Assembly (NCBI GenBank): GCA_900318955.1
Contig: ONMJ01000019.1
Coordinates: 1 to 38,302 of the forward strand
DNA: 38,302 nt
Source of the DNA: an uncultured Bacteroidales bacterium
GTDB taxonomy: Bacteria > Bacteroidota > Bacteroidia > Bacteroidales > UBA932
Direction: 5' to 3'
Each line of letters opens with the position of its first letter. Within the stretch, counting starts at the first letter, position 1. This document shows, piece after piece, positions 1-9,288 of the stretch. The position numbers and the translations under genes were made by a program. The notes beneath the pieces were generated by a model that saw nothing but the letters and a program-made list of their open reading frames with translations, had not been told where the DNA came from and did no database searches.

Positions 1-52
1 GAGTCATCTTCCGGCATTTCCGAATCTCTTTTATGTCAATATACCTTTGCAT
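1..52 (-). CDS. possible 5' end of a leftward gene cut by the window edge
   Basis: A minus-strand frame opens at an ATG at 52 and stays open to the edge (about 17 codons, starting MQRYIDIKEI). A second minus-strand ATG at 16, in another frame (MPEDD), is an alternative start. A minus-strand TATCTTTG box at 72-65 lies just upstream and fits transcription leaving the window to the left. Too little is present to name a product. Confidence 0.25.
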   Translation of the reverse strand, partial: MQRYIDIKEIRKCRKMT

Positions 53-64
53 ACTTCTTTTTGG

Positions 65-72
65 CAAAGATA
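65..72 (-). promoter_or_regulatory. Bacteroidota-type -7 box (TATCTTTG)
   Basis: On the minus strand the octamer TATCTTTG matches the TAnnTTTG -7 consensus of the Bacteroidota primary sigma factor. The same octamer occurs before glyA and mraZ. No good -33 TTTG is seen at the usual distance. It would drive a gene running off the left edge. Confidence 0.4.
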
Positions 73-162
73 TAAAATGTTTAATATATATGCAACTTAT
101 TTGTAAATATCTAACTATTCCTTTACAATCAATGACCTGGATGATACAAGGGTGTAGCAGAT

Positions 163-190
163 GGGGGCGGAAACATGCCTCTGCGCCCCC
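163..190. repeat. GC-rich hairpin (GGGGGCG/CGCCCCC)
   Basis: GGGGGCG at 163-169 and CGCCCCC at 184-190 form a perfect 7-bp stem with a 14-nt loop. It lies downstream of the leftward oxidoreductase and its 3' repeats. On the minus strand no T-run follows the stem, so intrinsic termination is only a possibility. Confidence 0.45.
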
Positions 191-194
191 AAAA

Positions 195-313
195 TGCAGC
201 ACCGGGAAAGCTTGCAGCTCCCGAAAACCTCCCCGGAAAACAGCTCCCGAAATGCAGCCCCCGGAAATACAGCCCCGGAAAACCAGCCCCGTAACCTATC
301 AGTCCCGGAAATA
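195..313. repeat. degenerate tandem GC-rich repeat at the 3' end of the oxidoreductase gene
   Basis: About eight imperfect units of 11-18 nt, with a core like CAGC(C/T)CCCGGAAA, run from just inside the oxidoreductase stop codon outwards. The repeats are imperfect in length and sequence, unlike a CRISPR array. They produce low-complexity overlapping frames on both strands that are not believable genes. Confidence 0.6.
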
Positions 314-1669
314 AACACCTTCGGCCCTGAGGGAGTCCTGGAGCTGCCGGACGTCAAGAGCGCGCGGCTCAACTCCCGTGAGGGCGCAGATGGCGGCGGC
401 TTTTCCGGCGGCCTCGCCAAGGCACATTGCCGGACCCATGACCCTCACAGAAGCCAGCGCCAGATGGGTGGCGGAGATATTGCGGCCGGCGCAGAGAAGG
501 CCGTCGACCTTTTTCGGAACAAGGGAGCGGTACGGGATGTCATAACAATCCGGGCACCACATCAGGGTACAGTCCCCTCCGACGGGATGATGGAGATCGA
601 CAGGATATGCAGCAACACCGATGGCATCGTCAAATCGAGCGCAAGCAAAAATATCTTCCTCCGTGAGAACATACTCCCCTACTATTCTCCGGCTCTCGCG
701 GATGCCCATGAAAGGTGCAACCCTATCCATATAGGCATTCTCAAAACCAGGGATGAAGGTCTTCAGATACCTGACGATCTCGGCATTCTGACGAATGCAG
801 ATTTCCTCTCCACGGGTATACTGCTCCGGATCTGTCGAATCTATTCCATTGACTCTCGACATATTGACCCACCACTCGTCGGGAGCCATTCCGGTCATGA
901 AAATAGTCCTCTCAACCGGCAGGTTAAACCCCTGTTCCCGAGCCTGATGGATCTGATTCCTGAATCCGACCATAGTACAGTTGTCATCGGCGCGGAAGAA
1001 TTCATTTGGGATAAAGTCGATATCGTAGATCTCGGGATGGTCGGCTACCGCATCGCGGAGTTTGCGGGAATCCACCCCGCGCATCGAGAACATCAATGTC
1101 GGAGGCTGGGCGATGCCATTTTCATTGCCATAGGCCATTGGAGCACCTGCCCTGAAGGCTACATCCCCGTCTCCGGAGCAGTCCACAACCACCTTAGCCA
1201 GAATGGCTTCCCTCCCCTTCTTGGATTCGATAATGACTCCCTTGACCTTGTCACCATCCATAATAGTATCTACGCAGAAGACGTACATGAGGACCTTGAC
1301 CCCGCTCTCTTCCATGATTTCCCATGCCAGACGCTTGGTCCCTTCGGGGTCAATCATCGTCAGACTGACATGGAGGGGACATGCCCGATGGTGAGTCGCC
1401 TGCCCCCTTTCACGGAGCCGCTCGACAAAACGCAGCGGAAGCCCTTTAATAATCTCATTCCCTTTCCTCCCAAGAAAACCAAGCAGCGGGAGCCCCTGGG
1501 TCATGTTTCCGCCGAGAGATCCACGGCTTTCAATCAGCATGACGCGAGTTCCTTTTACAAGAGCTGCGGCCTGAGCCGCCATCAATCCGGCAGGACCACC
1601 GCCAACTACCAGAACATCGACTTCATCCCTTACCGGGATTTCCCTTGCGGGCTCATGAATCGTCTTCAT
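299..1669 (-). CDS. FAD-dependent oxidoreductase (FAD_oxidored family)
   Basis: Predicted cytoplasmic flavoprotein of 456 aa; the substrate cannot be told from sequence. An N-terminal Rossmann fold is clear: VDVLVVGGGPAG with GGGPAG at residues 23-28, an acidic residue ending the second strand (MLIES), and a later VVDCSGDGDVAF segment typical of the FAD_oxidored family. A C-terminal LLCAGRNISATHLALASVRVMGP stretch fits the second FAD-contacting segment (shown here only as a family hallmark). An in-frame ATG 66 nt upstream (1735) would add an atypical Lys-rich extension, so the start at 1669 is preferred. It is divergent from the exported-protein run at 1770. Such enzymes often sit in carbohydrate-use loci of Bacteroidota, which is context, not proof. 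Confidence 0.85.
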   Translation of the reverse strand: MKTIHEPAREIPVRDEVDVLVVGGGPAGLMAAQAAALVKGTRVMLIESRGSLGGNMTQGLPLLGFLGRKGNEIIKGLPLRFVERLRERGQATHHRACPLHVSLTMIDPEGTKRLAWEIMEESGVKVLMYVFCVDTIMDGDKVKGVIIESKKGREAILAKVVVDCSGDGDVAFRAGAPMAYGNENGIAQPPTLMFSMRGVDSRKLRDAVADHPEIYDIDFIPNEFFRADDNCTMVGFRNQIHQAREQGFNLPVERTIFMTGMAPDEWWVNMSRVNGIDSTDPEQYTRGEEICIRQNAEIVRYLKTFIPGFENAYMDRVAPFMGIRESRRIVGEYVLTEEDIFACARFDDAIGVAAYPVDLHHPVGGDCTLMWCPDCYDIPYRSLVPKKVDGLLCAGRNISATHLALASVRVMGPAMCLGEAAGKAAAICALTGVEPRALDVRQLQDSLRAEGVYFRD

Positions 1670-1715
1670 ATATTTTTCTTTTTCGAAAGATAATGCTTTT
1701 TTGCCAGTATTTATG

Positions 1716-1723
1716 TATTTTTG
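1716..1723 (+). promoter_or_regulatory. -7 box (TATTTTTG) for the exported-protein run
   Basis: TATTTTTG fits TAnnTTTG and predicts a transcript start near 1730, giving a leader of about 40 nt before the ATG at 1770. A -33 TTTG at canonical spacing is not obvious. Confidence 0.45.
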
Positions 1724-1769
1724 TATGAAATACACACTAAGGTAGAATAACCATTATAAAAAATAGAGG

Positions 1770-2894
1770 ATGGATAGAAGACATTTCATGGGTCTTACCG
1801 CCATTGGAGTAGCAGCCGCCGGGATGGGCATGGGCTGCATTCCCAATGGTAAAAAGCGGATCCCGAAAACTCATCCGCAAACGGCTCTGGCCGAGCCCAA
1901 CAACATACGCTCCGTATTGCTCCACCTTGGCAACAATATGTGGTGCGATTACCCTTCTCTCGCCATGGGAAAGACTCCCGAGGAAGGAACCGCCCTTCTG
2001 GAGAACAAGCCGGATCTCACCCTGAGATGCTCTGACAAGGCATGGCGGGAAGCCACTGACCGCGCCGCCGAAAAGGGCGTCAACATGATTGTCATTGACC
2101 TTGGCGAAGGGCTTTTCTACCCGAGCCATCCGGAGCTCGCCATCGAAGGGACATGGAGCATAGAGAAAATGCGCTCGGAGATTGACCGCCTGAATTCCCT
2201 CGGAATCGAAGTCATCCCGAAATTGAACTTCTCTACTACCCATAACGGATGGATGGGCGATTATACCCACATGGTCTCCTCGAAGCCGTATTACCGGATG
2301 TGCGAGGAAGTGATTGCCGATGTCATGGAAATATTTGGGAATCCCCGCTTTTTCCATATCGGATGCGACGAAGAGAGGGCCGACTTCCAGGCAAGACACG
2401 GATATAAATATGTCTGCACCCGCCTAGACGACTATTGGTGGCACGATCTGTACCACCTTGTAAATACCATCGAAAAGCACGGAGCCAGACCGTGGATGTG
2501 GAGCGACCACCTCTGGTACCATCCCGATTTCATCGACCGCTGTCCAAAGAGCGTCATCCAGCAAAACTGGTTCTACGACAGCCAGAACGGCGGTTTCGAC
2601 CTAGAGACCAACACCACCTCGGAGCTTATCCGCCTCCAAAGCTATCTGACTCTCGACAAAGCCGGATTCGATCAGGTTCCTTGCAGCACCAACTGGGTCG
2701 GAGGACAACGGAAAACCCTCGGAATCGGCGCCGATGATGTCATCGGAAAGTTTGTTCCCTTCTGCCGTGAGCACATATCCTCAGAGCATTTGATGGGCTT
2801 TATGATGGCCTCATGGGCCCCTACAGACACCCCTGACAATCTCAACCATATCCTCAGTGGAATTGACCTTTTCTCTAAAGCATTGGAAAAATGA
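1770..2894 (+). CDS. exported GH20-like TIM-barrel protein
   Basis: A 374-aa protein that starts with a twin-arginine-like leader (MDRRHFMGLT, then a small hydrophobic stretch ending MGMGC), so Tat export and possibly lipidation are likely. The body looks like a (beta/alpha)8 barrel: NMIVIDLGEG, IEVIPKLNFSTTHNGWMG, then RFFHIGCDEE. In GH20 hexosaminidases the matching strand reads H(I/L)GGDE and its Asp-Glu pair is catalytic; here D200-E201 are present but the second Gly is Cys199. The usual N-terminal GH20 accessory domain is absent and the protein is short. Its stop overlaps the next start by 4 nt (ATGA), so the two are probably co-translated. A glycan-hydrolase role is inferred; the substrate is unknown. 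Confidence 0.7.
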   Translation: MDRRHFMGLTAIGVAAAGMGMGCIPNGKKRIPKTHPQTALAEPNNIRSVLLHLGNNMWCDYPSLAMGKTPEEGTALLENKPDLTLRCSDKAWREATDRAAEKGVNMIVIDLGEGLFYPSHPELAIEGTWSIEKMRSEIDRLNSLGIEVIPKLNFSTTHNGWMGDYTHMVSSKPYYRMCEEVIADVMEIFGNPRFFHIGCDEERADFQARHGYKYVCTRLDDYWWHDLYHLVNTIEKHGARPWMWSDHLWYHPDFIDRCPKSVIQQNWFYDSQNGGFDLETNTTSELIRLQSYLTLDKAGFDQVPCSTNWVGGQRKTLGIGADDVIGKFVPFCREHISSEHLMGFMMASWAPTDTPDNLNHILSGIDLFSKALEK

Positions 2895-4063
2895 AAAAGA
2901 TAATTGCTCCCCTTGTATGCGCATGCTGCATCCTTTTCTCCTGCGAAAAGAATGAGCCCGCGAAGATTGAACCGAAACCTGACTACAATAATGATAAGGA
3001 ACAACCGGTCGAGCCTGTAGCTACAACTCTCCATAAGTGCTCCGAGGGCAAAATCGTCGACGAGATGATTTTCTCATCCACCTGTGCCCGCACCCTGACA
3101 TCTGTCCAACAGGGCTTCGATTACGACCCGGTTGACAACACCCTGTATTTTTCCCAGCTCAACCGCTGGTACAGAAACCTTATCAGCTGGACCAAGCCGG
3201 AGGTCACCCAGAGCACTACGATTGCTCCGCACTATATGGGTCTCAGCTGCTTCTCTCATGGGAACAATTTCATTTTCGAGCGCACCGAAAATGGCCAGAA
3301 ATATATCTGGGCTCCCAATTTCGGCACTCGTGGAGACGGTTCTTATACCGCCCCTTGGATTGTTTCCCGTATTCCCCTGAGGGAGACTTTCGACCTCAAC
3401 GATGATATAAAGAATACCGAGACCGAAGACAATTATTACTTCGGGGTATCTCCCTGCTGGCCGGCCATTGATTTCGAGAACGACCTCATCGCCATCTGCA
3501 CATACAAAAAGGTATATCTCTATAAGCTGAGCGAGGTGATGGCCCTTCCGAAAACCAATGTCACCATTCCTACTACAATTACCTACGGCGGTATCATCAC
3601 CAGCAGCTCAAGCACAGCAACATACGATTCCCTCATTCCGGAATTTGTAGGATCTCCGGTCGTCTTTGCCCATGATGCCAGCAAACTCACACCGATCATA
3701 GTGTTTGACAGCACCTACAGCAAGCGGGGACTCCACTGGCAGACCTTCTGCATCGGCAACGGGAAGGCCTATTTCCTCAACCAGGGAGATGTCCCTGCGA
3801 GCAGCGTTATCAAGCACGACGCCTTTATCGAGGTATATGACCTTAAGACCGGCCAGCTCATAAAGCAGAAAGTTCGTCAGGAGTATATACAAGATATTAA
3901 CGGGCTGGCATCGAGAGGCTTCGTAGAAAGCGATTACTGCTACGTAGAGCCTGAGGGGATTAAGGTAGTCGGTGAGACTATGTATGTCCTCTATACTTGC
4001 CGCGGCAACAAGAATATCACCACCCGCCGCCCGGTAATATTTAAACTTTCATCTGATATTTAA
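2891..4063 (+). CDS. lipoprotein with a propeller-like beta-rich domain
   Basis: A 390-aa protein with an SpII signal (MKKIIAPLV... ending LFSC, Cys18), followed by an acidic/proline linker to about residue 45. The rest is beta-rich with repeated aromatic strands (FDYDPVDNTLYFSQL, GLSCFSHGNNFIFER, KYIWAPNFG, IAICTYKKVYLYKL, KAYFLNQGD, ETMYVLYTC). This spacing resembles the helveticin J / TagC-like beta-propeller group, but I call that only a resemblance. It overlaps the GH20-like gene by 4 nt and is 5 nt from the phosphoesterase gene, so it belongs to the same operon and may bind or present the same ligand at the cell surface. No catalytic motif is recognised. Confidence 0.65.
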   Translation: MKKIIAPLVCACCILFSCEKNEPAKIEPKPDYNNDKEQPVEPVATTLHKCSEGKIVDEMIFSSTCARTLTSVQQGFDYDPVDNTLYFSQLNRWYRNLISWTKPEVTQSTTIAPHYMGLSCFSHGNNFIFERTENGQKYIWAPNFGTRGDGSYTAPWIVSRIPLRETFDLNDDIKNTETEDNYYFGVSPCWPAIDFENDLIAICTYKKVYLYKLSEVMALPKTNVTIPTTITYGGIITSSSSTATYDSLIPEFVGSPVVFAHDASKLTPIIVFDSTYSKRGLHWQTFCIGNGKAYFLNQGDVPASSVIKHDAFIEVYDLKTGQLIKQKVRQEYIQDINGLASRGFVESDYCYVEPEGIKVVGETMYVLYTCRGNKNITTRRPVIFKLSSDI

Positions 4064-4068
4064 TATTT

Positions 4069-5775
4069 ATGGATAGAAGATCATTCCTGTTCCTTATGAG
4101 CGGAGTTGTTGGAGCCTGCGCTTCAAAAAAGACGCTTGATGTTATTACAGATAAACCTACCGAAGAGGTCACCCCGCCCCCTGTAGTTGACGACGGGACC
4201 ATCAACGGGACCAAAATACTCGATGGGAACAACGTCCATGGCCTTATCAAGGACTCGGACGGAGCTCCGGTAAAGGGAGTTCCGGTCACTGACGGATATA
4301 CCTATGTCAAAACGGACAAAAACGGAGTATATCAGTTTAAGGCGGATTCCAAAGCCACTTTTGTTTATTATAGCCTTCCTTCAGGCTATGCCATCGAGCA
4401 GACTGAGGCCAACAGCCTTCCTTCTTTCTACCGGAAGATTAATCCGGGAGATAAAAACAGGAACGATTTCACCCTCGTAAAAATAGCTTCTTCGTCTTCC
4501 TTCTCGTTTGCCGTTCTTGGAGATATCCACGTCAGGGACACCGCCACTTCGACCAAGTTCCGCAACGGTGCCATGAAGCAGATTGGAGAGTATTTCAAGT
4601 CAAATCCTTCCGCCGGCCCGGTCTTCGGAGTCAGTCTCGGCGACATCATAAATAACGCAAAAGACCCGGACACATACGCCATGGCCCGTGGAGCGCTCAG
4701 AAGCGCTGAATACGCCTCCGGCAAGTATGTTCCATTCTACACTGTAATCGGAAACCATGACCACAATGCACGGAAGGGAGACAAATCACAATCCGGGACC
4801 GAGGGTTTCGACAAGGGAACGGAGACCGACTACGCCAACATTTTCGGTCCGACCTGTTACTCGTTCAACATTGGACGCGCCCATTTTGTAGCCATCGACA
4901 ATTATATCTCCAAGGCGGAGCCAAATAGTTCAAGCACAGCCCTTTCCGGGCAAGGCGCCACCGGCCTCTCGGAGGATGTCTATAAATGGATAGTGAAAGA
5001 CCTTGAACTTGTGGACAACAAGGCCGTGAAGATGGTTGTAGTCCTCCAGCATTGCCACGTTCGCGGTTTTGCCGACATCCCTCACCGTGAGGACCTTCTG
5101 GATAAGCTCTCGGCCTTCAACACCGCCTATATTTTCTCCGGCCATGCCCACATCTGTGAGACCTACAAGTACAAGGTGACAGCCCAGAGCGGAAAGCCCA
5201 TCATAGAGCGCATTCATGGAGTTCCCATGGGTAATTTCTGGTATTCCCGCTACAATCCCGACGGGGCCCCTGCCGGATTCTACATCTACAATGTCAACGG
5301 AAGCGATTTCTCCAGCTGGGAATACCGTCCCGTCCATGATCCTTCGGATCAGATGAGGGTCTACGACACAAACGATGTCTACGACAAGACCTCCGACTGG
5401 TCACATCAGTATGCATGGAAGAACAATGCCCTGTTTGCAGAGGGGAACTTCCTTATCGCCCATATCTACAACGGAGACGAGGATTGGGAGGTCAGTCTTG
5501 AGCACGAAGGGAAGATGAAGAAGATGACATTCGCCAACCAGCGAATCAGCGACTATTGCGTCAACTGCCACCTTGCCAACGATAACATCGAGGGCATCCG
5601 AACATCATGGAAATACCACTGGGACAACTCGGAGAACTGGTGGTACATAAAGCTTGACAAACCCGCCTCAGAGCTTACAGGTTGGAGGGTCGTTGCCAAA
5701 GCCAAATTCCCTGGTAGCAGCGAAACCATCATGTACACATGCGACAAGATTACAAAAAAGCTGGATGAAAAATAG
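4069..5775 (+). CDS. exported calcineurin-like phosphoesterase (three-domain Bacteroidota type)
   Basis: A 568-aa metallophosphoesterase. The N-terminus ([17 protein letters not shown]) combines a twin-arginine-like pair with a lipobox Cys17. Residues about 62-125 ([20 protein letters not shown], then TDKNGVYQF) form a carboxypeptidase-regulatory-like MetallophosN domain. The catalytic core carries the full metal-binding set: D152 and H154 (GDIH), D192 (GD), N229-H230 and D231 (GNHD), H328 (LQHCH), and H359 with H361 (GHAH). The remaining 150 or so residues fit the MetallophosC domain. It probably removes phosphate from a periplasmic or surface substrate, which may be a phosphorylated glycan given the GH20-like neighbour; that link is inference. 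Confidence 0.85.
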   Translation: MDRRSFLFLMSGVVGACASKKTLDVITDKPTEEVTPPPVVDDGTINGTKILDGNNVHGLIKDSDGAPVKGVPVTDGYTYVKTDKNGVYQFKADSKATFVYYSLPSGYAIEQTEANSLPSFYRKINPGDKNRNDFTLVKIASSSSFSFAVLGDIHVRDTATSTKFRNGAMKQIGEYFKSNPSAGPVFGVSLGDIINNAKDPDTYAMARGALRSAEYASGKYVPFYTVIGNHDHNARKGDKSQSGTEGFDKGTETDYANIFGPTCYSFNIGRAHFVAIDNYISKAEPNSSSTALSGQGATGLSEDVYKWIVKDLELVDNKAVKMVVVLQHCHVRGFADIPHREDLLDKLSAFNTAYIFSGHAHICETYKYKVTAQSGKPIIERIHGVPMGNFWYSRYNPDGAPAGFYIYNVNGSDFSSWEYRPVHDPSDQMRVYDTNDVYDKTSDWSHQYAWKNNALFAEGNFLIAHIYNGDEDWEVSLEHEGKMKKMTFANQRISDYCVNCHLANDNIEGIRTSWKYHWDNSENWWYIKLDKPASELTGWRVVAKAKFPGSSETIMYTCDKITKKLDEK

Positions 5776-5792
5776 TATTTTTGTTATCTTTG
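5776..5792 (+). promoter_or_regulatory. two back-to-back -7 boxes before glyA
   Basis: TATTTTTG (5776-5783) and TATCTTTG (5785-5792) both match TAnnTTTG. They overlap the end of the phosphoesterase gene and its short 3' flank. The second predicts a start near 5799, about 18 nt before the glyA ATG at 5817, so glyA can be transcribed independently of the upstream run. Confidence 0.55.
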
Positions 5793-5816
5793 TATAATAG
5801 ACACTACAATTCTAAT

Positions 5817-7127
5817 ATGAGACAGGATCTTCAGGTATTCGACCTAATAAAGAAAGAAAAGGAGCGCCAGAGCTCCGGACTCGAGCTGATTGCTTCAGAA
5901 AACTATGTTTCCGCCCAGGTAATGGAGGCTATGGGCTCCGTATGTACCAATAAATACGCCGAAGGATATCCCGGCAAGCGCTACTACGGAGGCTGCGAAA
6001 TAGTCGATCAAATCGAGCAGCTCGCTATTGATAGAATCAAGACCATTTACGGTGCCGAATATGCCAATGTCCAGCCCCATTCCGGCGCTCAGGCCAACCT
6101 CGCCGTTGAAATGGCAGTCCTTCGTCCCGGCGACACTTTCATGGGCCTGGACCTCGCTCATGGGGGCCATCTCACCCACGGCTCTCCCGTCAATGCCTCA
6201 GGAATCCTCTATAAAGCGGTCTCATACGGCCTCGACGAGAAGACCGGCCGCATCGATTATGATGCTATGGAAAAAACTGCCCTTGAGACCCGTCCTAAGC
6301 TCATAATCGGCGGAGCATCAGCTTATTCCCGCGAGTGGGACTATGCCCGAATGAGAAAGATAGCAGATGAAGTAGGAGCTATTCTCATGGTCGACATGGC
6401 CCATACCGCCGGACTTATCGCAGCCGGCCTTCTCGACAATCCTGTCAAATACGCCCACATAGTTACCTCAACTACTCATAAGACCCTTCGCGGCCCTCGC
6501 GGGGGCATCATCCTGATTGGCAAGGATTTCGACAATCCATGGGGCATCACCACCCCGAAGGGTGTCATCAAGAAGATGTCCCAGATAATTGACTCCGCCG
6601 TCTTCCCGGGGATCCAGGGCGGCCCGCTGGAGCATGTAATCGCAGCAAAGGCTGTAGCTTTCTATGAGGCCATGCAGCCGGAGTATGTAGACTATCAGAA
6701 ACAAGTGATAGCCAATGCGAAAGCCATGAGCGAAGCCTTCATGGCCAAGGGTTACAAAGTCGTATCCGGAGGTACCGACAACCACCTCATGCTGATAGAC
6801 CTTAGGACCAAGTTCCCCGAAGTCACCGGCAGAATGGCGGAAAAAGAACTCGTCAAAGCGGACATAACAATCAATAAAAACATGGTTCCTTTCGACTCCC
6901 GTTCCCCGTTCCAGACTTCCGGCGTCCGCATCGGCACTCCGGCCGTAACATCACGCGGTTTTGTCGAAAAAGACATGGTCGACATAGTCGAGTTGATTGA
7001 CACAGTTCTTGAAGCCATCGCCAACCACGCCTCCGACCTTGAGAACCCGGAATATCTCGCCGTTTTGGAACAAGTCAAACACAAAGTGCATATGCTCACT
7101 AGCGGAAGACCGCTTAATAGATATTGA
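5817..7127 (+). CDS. glyA: serine hydroxymethyltransferase
   Basis: Cytosolic PLP enzyme that interconverts serine plus tetrahydrofolate with glycine plus 5,10-methylene-tetrahydrofolate, the main source of one-carbon units. The 436-aa protein has the family landmarks: [10 protein letters not shown] near the N-terminus, [15 protein letters not shown], the cofactor segment [13 protein letters not shown], and the PLP lysine K222 in [13 protein letters not shown]. The start at 5817 ([11 protein letters not shown]) is preferred to the ATG at 5781, which lies inside the promoter boxes. The next gene follows after 4 nt. Confidence 0.97.
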   Translation: MRQDLQVFDLIKKEKERQSSGLELIASENYVSAQVMEAMGSVCTNKYAEGYPGKRYYGGCEIVDQIEQLAIDRIKTIYGAEYANVQPHSGAQANLAVEMAVLRPGDTFMGLDLAHGGHLTHGSPVNASGILYKAVSYGLDEKTGRIDYDAMEKTALETRPKLIIGGASAYSREWDYARMRKIADEVGAILMVDMAHTAGLIAAGLLDNPVKYAHIVTSTTHKTLRGPRGGIILIGKDFDNPWGITTPKGVIKKMSQIIDSAVFPGIQGGPLEHVIAAKAVAFYEAMQPEYVDYQKQVIANAKAMSEAFMAKGYKVVSGGTDNHLMLIDLRTKFPEVTGRMAEKELVKADITINKNMVPFDSRSPFQTSGVRIGTPAVTSRGFVEKDMVDIVELIDTVLEAIANHASDLENPEYLAVLEQVKHKVHMLTSGRPLNRY

Positions 7128-7131
7128 TATC

Positions 7132-8703
7132 ATGAAAAAATCCCTATTCATTCTTGCGGCAGGATTGCTCCTCGCCGCAGGTTGCGGTAACGCTCCCGAC
7201 AAAGAGGCTTTCACAAAGAGCCTTAACTCTCAGGCGGAGAAAGAATATCTCCAGCCTATCAGGCCGGGTTACGAGGGACGCAACCCCTTCTGGAACAAGT
7301 TCTCTAAGAAGTTCATGTACGCCCCAGCCTTTGATTTCGCAGAAGTTGAAGGAGCTGCGAAATACCGTTTCACTGCCTCGCAAGAGGGATTTGAATCCTC
7401 ATTTGAGGATAAGTCGCCGAAGGCTCCCCTATCCCCCATCTGGAGTAATATTCCTGTCGGAGACACCCACCTTAAGGTCGTCGCTCTGGATGAAAAGGGG
7501 ACGGAAATAGGCCTTGCCGGCGAAAGGGATTTCTTCAGGGATTACCCCTTCTCAGGTCCATATCTTCAGAAAGTCCGCCCATATGAGGAAGCTGCAAGGA
7601 TGGCACTTCTCTATAATGACGGCATTCCCCAGATTCAGGCTTGGAAGGAGAGTATAGAGCCGGATATGACCTATAAGCACAATACCTATCCGGACAAGAT
7701 TATCGGCGCCACCATCCGTAATGAATGCCTCGTCGCAAAGCTTTTCCCGAACAAGAAAGAGAATGCTCTCAAGATAGCCCGGAATGCAGCTCAGTTCCTT
7801 ATCGACCAGAGCCGTCCTGAAGGCGATCCCCTCGCATTTTTCCCTCCTACTTACTACAAGGACCTGATCGCCTCCGCAAACAATCAGGGAAAGATAATGA
7901 CAATGGATCCGATCTTTGCCGGAGATGCTTTCCTCGACCTTTTCGATGCAACAGGGGACGAACTCTACAAGGACAGGGCAGTCAAGATTGCCGATACATA
8001 TAAGGCAATCCAGAGGGAGGACGGATCATACCCGATCAAGATGGAATTTGAGACCGGAGAGCCTGTAAATAGCGCCTCAGCGATGCTGACTCCCCTTCTG
8101 AGATACCTTCGCCGCCTGGAAAAAGACTATGGCGTCAAGGGATATGAGGAGACTCTCGCGAAAGGAGAGAAATGGATGAAAGAAAAGGCCCTCGAAACCT
8201 TCGATTTCACAGGTCAGTTCGAGGATGTCGGAGTCGATGTCGAGCCTTACCAGAATCTCACCAACTGTACAGCAGCACCTTACGCTTCATACCTTCTGCT
8301 CTACGGCACAGATGAAGACATCGATGACGCCCGCGACCTTATCCGTCTCAGCGAAGACCAGTTTGTCCACTGGACATCGCGCCCTGATGCCAACGGGATT
8401 CATCATGTGCAGGTCCCTTGTGTCCATGAGCAGTATAAATATGAGACCCCTGTCGACAACAGCTCCTGCAATGTCGCTAATGCATACCTGGACCTCTATG
8501 AAAAGACCGGAGACAAGCTTGCCCTCGCAAAGGCAAAAGCGCTGGTCGACGGCCTCACCATAGCTCAGAATCCAGGCAGCGGATTCACTCCGACCACTCT
8601 CGACTATAGGGAGACAAAGCGTGACCGCGGCCGCACTTTCTGGATCAATTGCAGCTGCTCCACCATCCGGATATGGCTCCGTATGGCTGAAAAGGGCTAT
8701 TGA
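7132..8703 (+). CDS. lipoprotein, helical-toroid (glycosidase/lyase/epimerase-like)
   Basis: A 523-aa protein with an SpII signal (MKKSLFILAAGLLLAAGC, Cys18). After a beta-rich segment to about residue 130 (KYRFTASQEGF, HLKVVALDEKGTEIG), the rest is rich in paired helices with motifs seen in (alpha/alpha)6 toroids: FLIDQSRPEG, DGSYPIKMEFETGEPVNSASAM, YLDLYEKTGDKLALAKAKALVDGL, and a final FWINCSCSTIRIWLRM. This resembles six-hairpin glycosidases, uronate lyases and GlcNAc-epimerase-like folds, but the exact family is not recognised. The start at 7132 gives the signal peptide; an upstream ATG in the same frame lies inside glyA and is rejected. Probably surface or periplasmic carbohydrate processing. 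Confidence 0.65.
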   Translation: MKKSLFILAAGLLLAAGCGNAPDKEAFTKSLNSQAEKEYLQPIRPGYEGRNPFWNKFSKKFMYAPAFDFAEVEGAAKYRFTASQEGFESSFEDKSPKAPLSPIWSNIPVGDTHLKVVALDEKGTEIGLAGERDFFRDYPFSGPYLQKVRPYEEAARMALLYNDGIPQIQAWKESIEPDMTYKHNTYPDKIIGATIRNECLVAKLFPNKKENALKIARNAAQFLIDQSRPEGDPLAFFPPTYYKDLIASANNQGKIMTMDPIFAGDAFLDLFDATGDELYKDRAVKIADTYKAIQREDGSYPIKMEFETGEPVNSASAMLTPLLRYLRRLEKDYGVKGYEETLAKGEKWMKEKALETFDFTGQFEDVGVDVEPYQNLTNCTAAPYASYLLLYGTDEDIDDARDLIRLSEDQFVHWTSRPDANGIHHVQVPCVHEQYKYETPVDNSSCNVANAYLDLYEKTGDKLALAKAKALVDGLTIAQNPGSGFTPTTLDYRETKRDRGRTFWINCSCSTIRIWLRMAEKGY

Positions 8704-8704
8704 T

Positions 8705-9241
8705 ATGGGAGACCGAAAGCTTCTGAATATCGAGCTTCATCGGGTGACGGCTAAGGAGTATAAAGAGCTGCCACCAAGTGGAATTGTCGTCGTTCTCGAC
8801 AATATACGAAGCGCCCATAATGTCGGTTCGGCATTCAGAAGCTCTGACGCTTTCAAGGTCGACAAGATGGTGCTCTGCGGTATATCGGCTATGCCTCCTT
8901 CCGCCGAGATCCATAAGTCTGCTCTTGGGGCTGAAGACAGCGTCGATTGGGTTTATTATAGCGATACGCTTTCTGCTATTGAGGCTTTGCGTAAAGACGG
9001 ATACACGATTGTAAGTATCGAACAGACAGTTGGTTCCATAAAACTTGACAAGTTCACCCCGGAGCCAGGACGTCGCTATGCCCTCGTATTTGGGAATGAA
9101 GTCGAAGGAGTACGGCAGGACGTTGTCGACGCTTCGGATTTCGCCCTCGAGATCCCTCAGTTTGGCACCAAGCACTCCCTCAATGTCTCCGTCTCCGTCG
9201 GAGTTATCCTCTGGCACCTCAGATCAAGGCTTCTAATATAG
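8705..9241 (+). CDS. TrmH/SpoU-family RNA 2'-O-methyltransferase
   Basis: A 178-aa SPOUT methyltransferase that would use S-adenosylmethionine to methylate a ribose 2'-OH in tRNA or rRNA. All three SpoU motifs are visible: DNIRSAHNVGSAFR (motif 1), LVFGNEVEGV (motif 2) and IPQFGTKHSLNVSVS (motif 3), which together build the knotted cofactor site. It lacks the N-terminal substrate-binding domain of RlmB, so the exact target cannot be assigned. It starts 1 nt after the stop of the preceding lipoprotein, which indicates co-transcription. The upstream in-frame ATG at 8621 lies inside that gene and is not used. Confidence 0.9.
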   Translation: MGDRKLLNIELHRVTAKEYKELPPSGIVVVLDNIRSAHNVGSAFRSSDAFKVDKMVLCGISAMPPSAEIHKSALGAEDSVDWVYYSDTLSAIEALRKDGYTIVSIEQTVGSIKLDKFTPEPGRRYALVFGNEVEGVRQDVVDASDFALEIPQFGTKHSLNVSVSVGVILWHLRSRLLI

Positions 9242-9252
9242 GGAGTGGAGCT

Positions 9253-9288
9253 GAGGTGGCCCCATTGAGGACAATGGCCTACCACCTC
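9253..9288. terminator. bidirectional hairpin between convergent genes
   Basis: GAGGTGG (9253-9259) pairs with CCACCTC (9282-9288), and inside it CCATTG (9262-9267) pairs with CAATGG (9272-9277) around an AGGA... loop. It sits between the methyltransferase stop and the nitroreductase stop, overlapping the latter. No T-run follows on either strand, so termination is inferred from position and stability. Confidence 0.5.

Noticed and set aside
161-1693. A 510-codon plus-strand open frame opposite the oxidoreductase gene
   Set aside because: It is the antisense shadow of a clear flavoprotein; its residues show no domain and its start lies in the GC-rich repeats.
5781-5816. Longer glyA start at 5781
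   Set aside because: That ATG overlaps the -7 boxes, and the extra residues ([11 protein letters not shown]) are not typical of the family.
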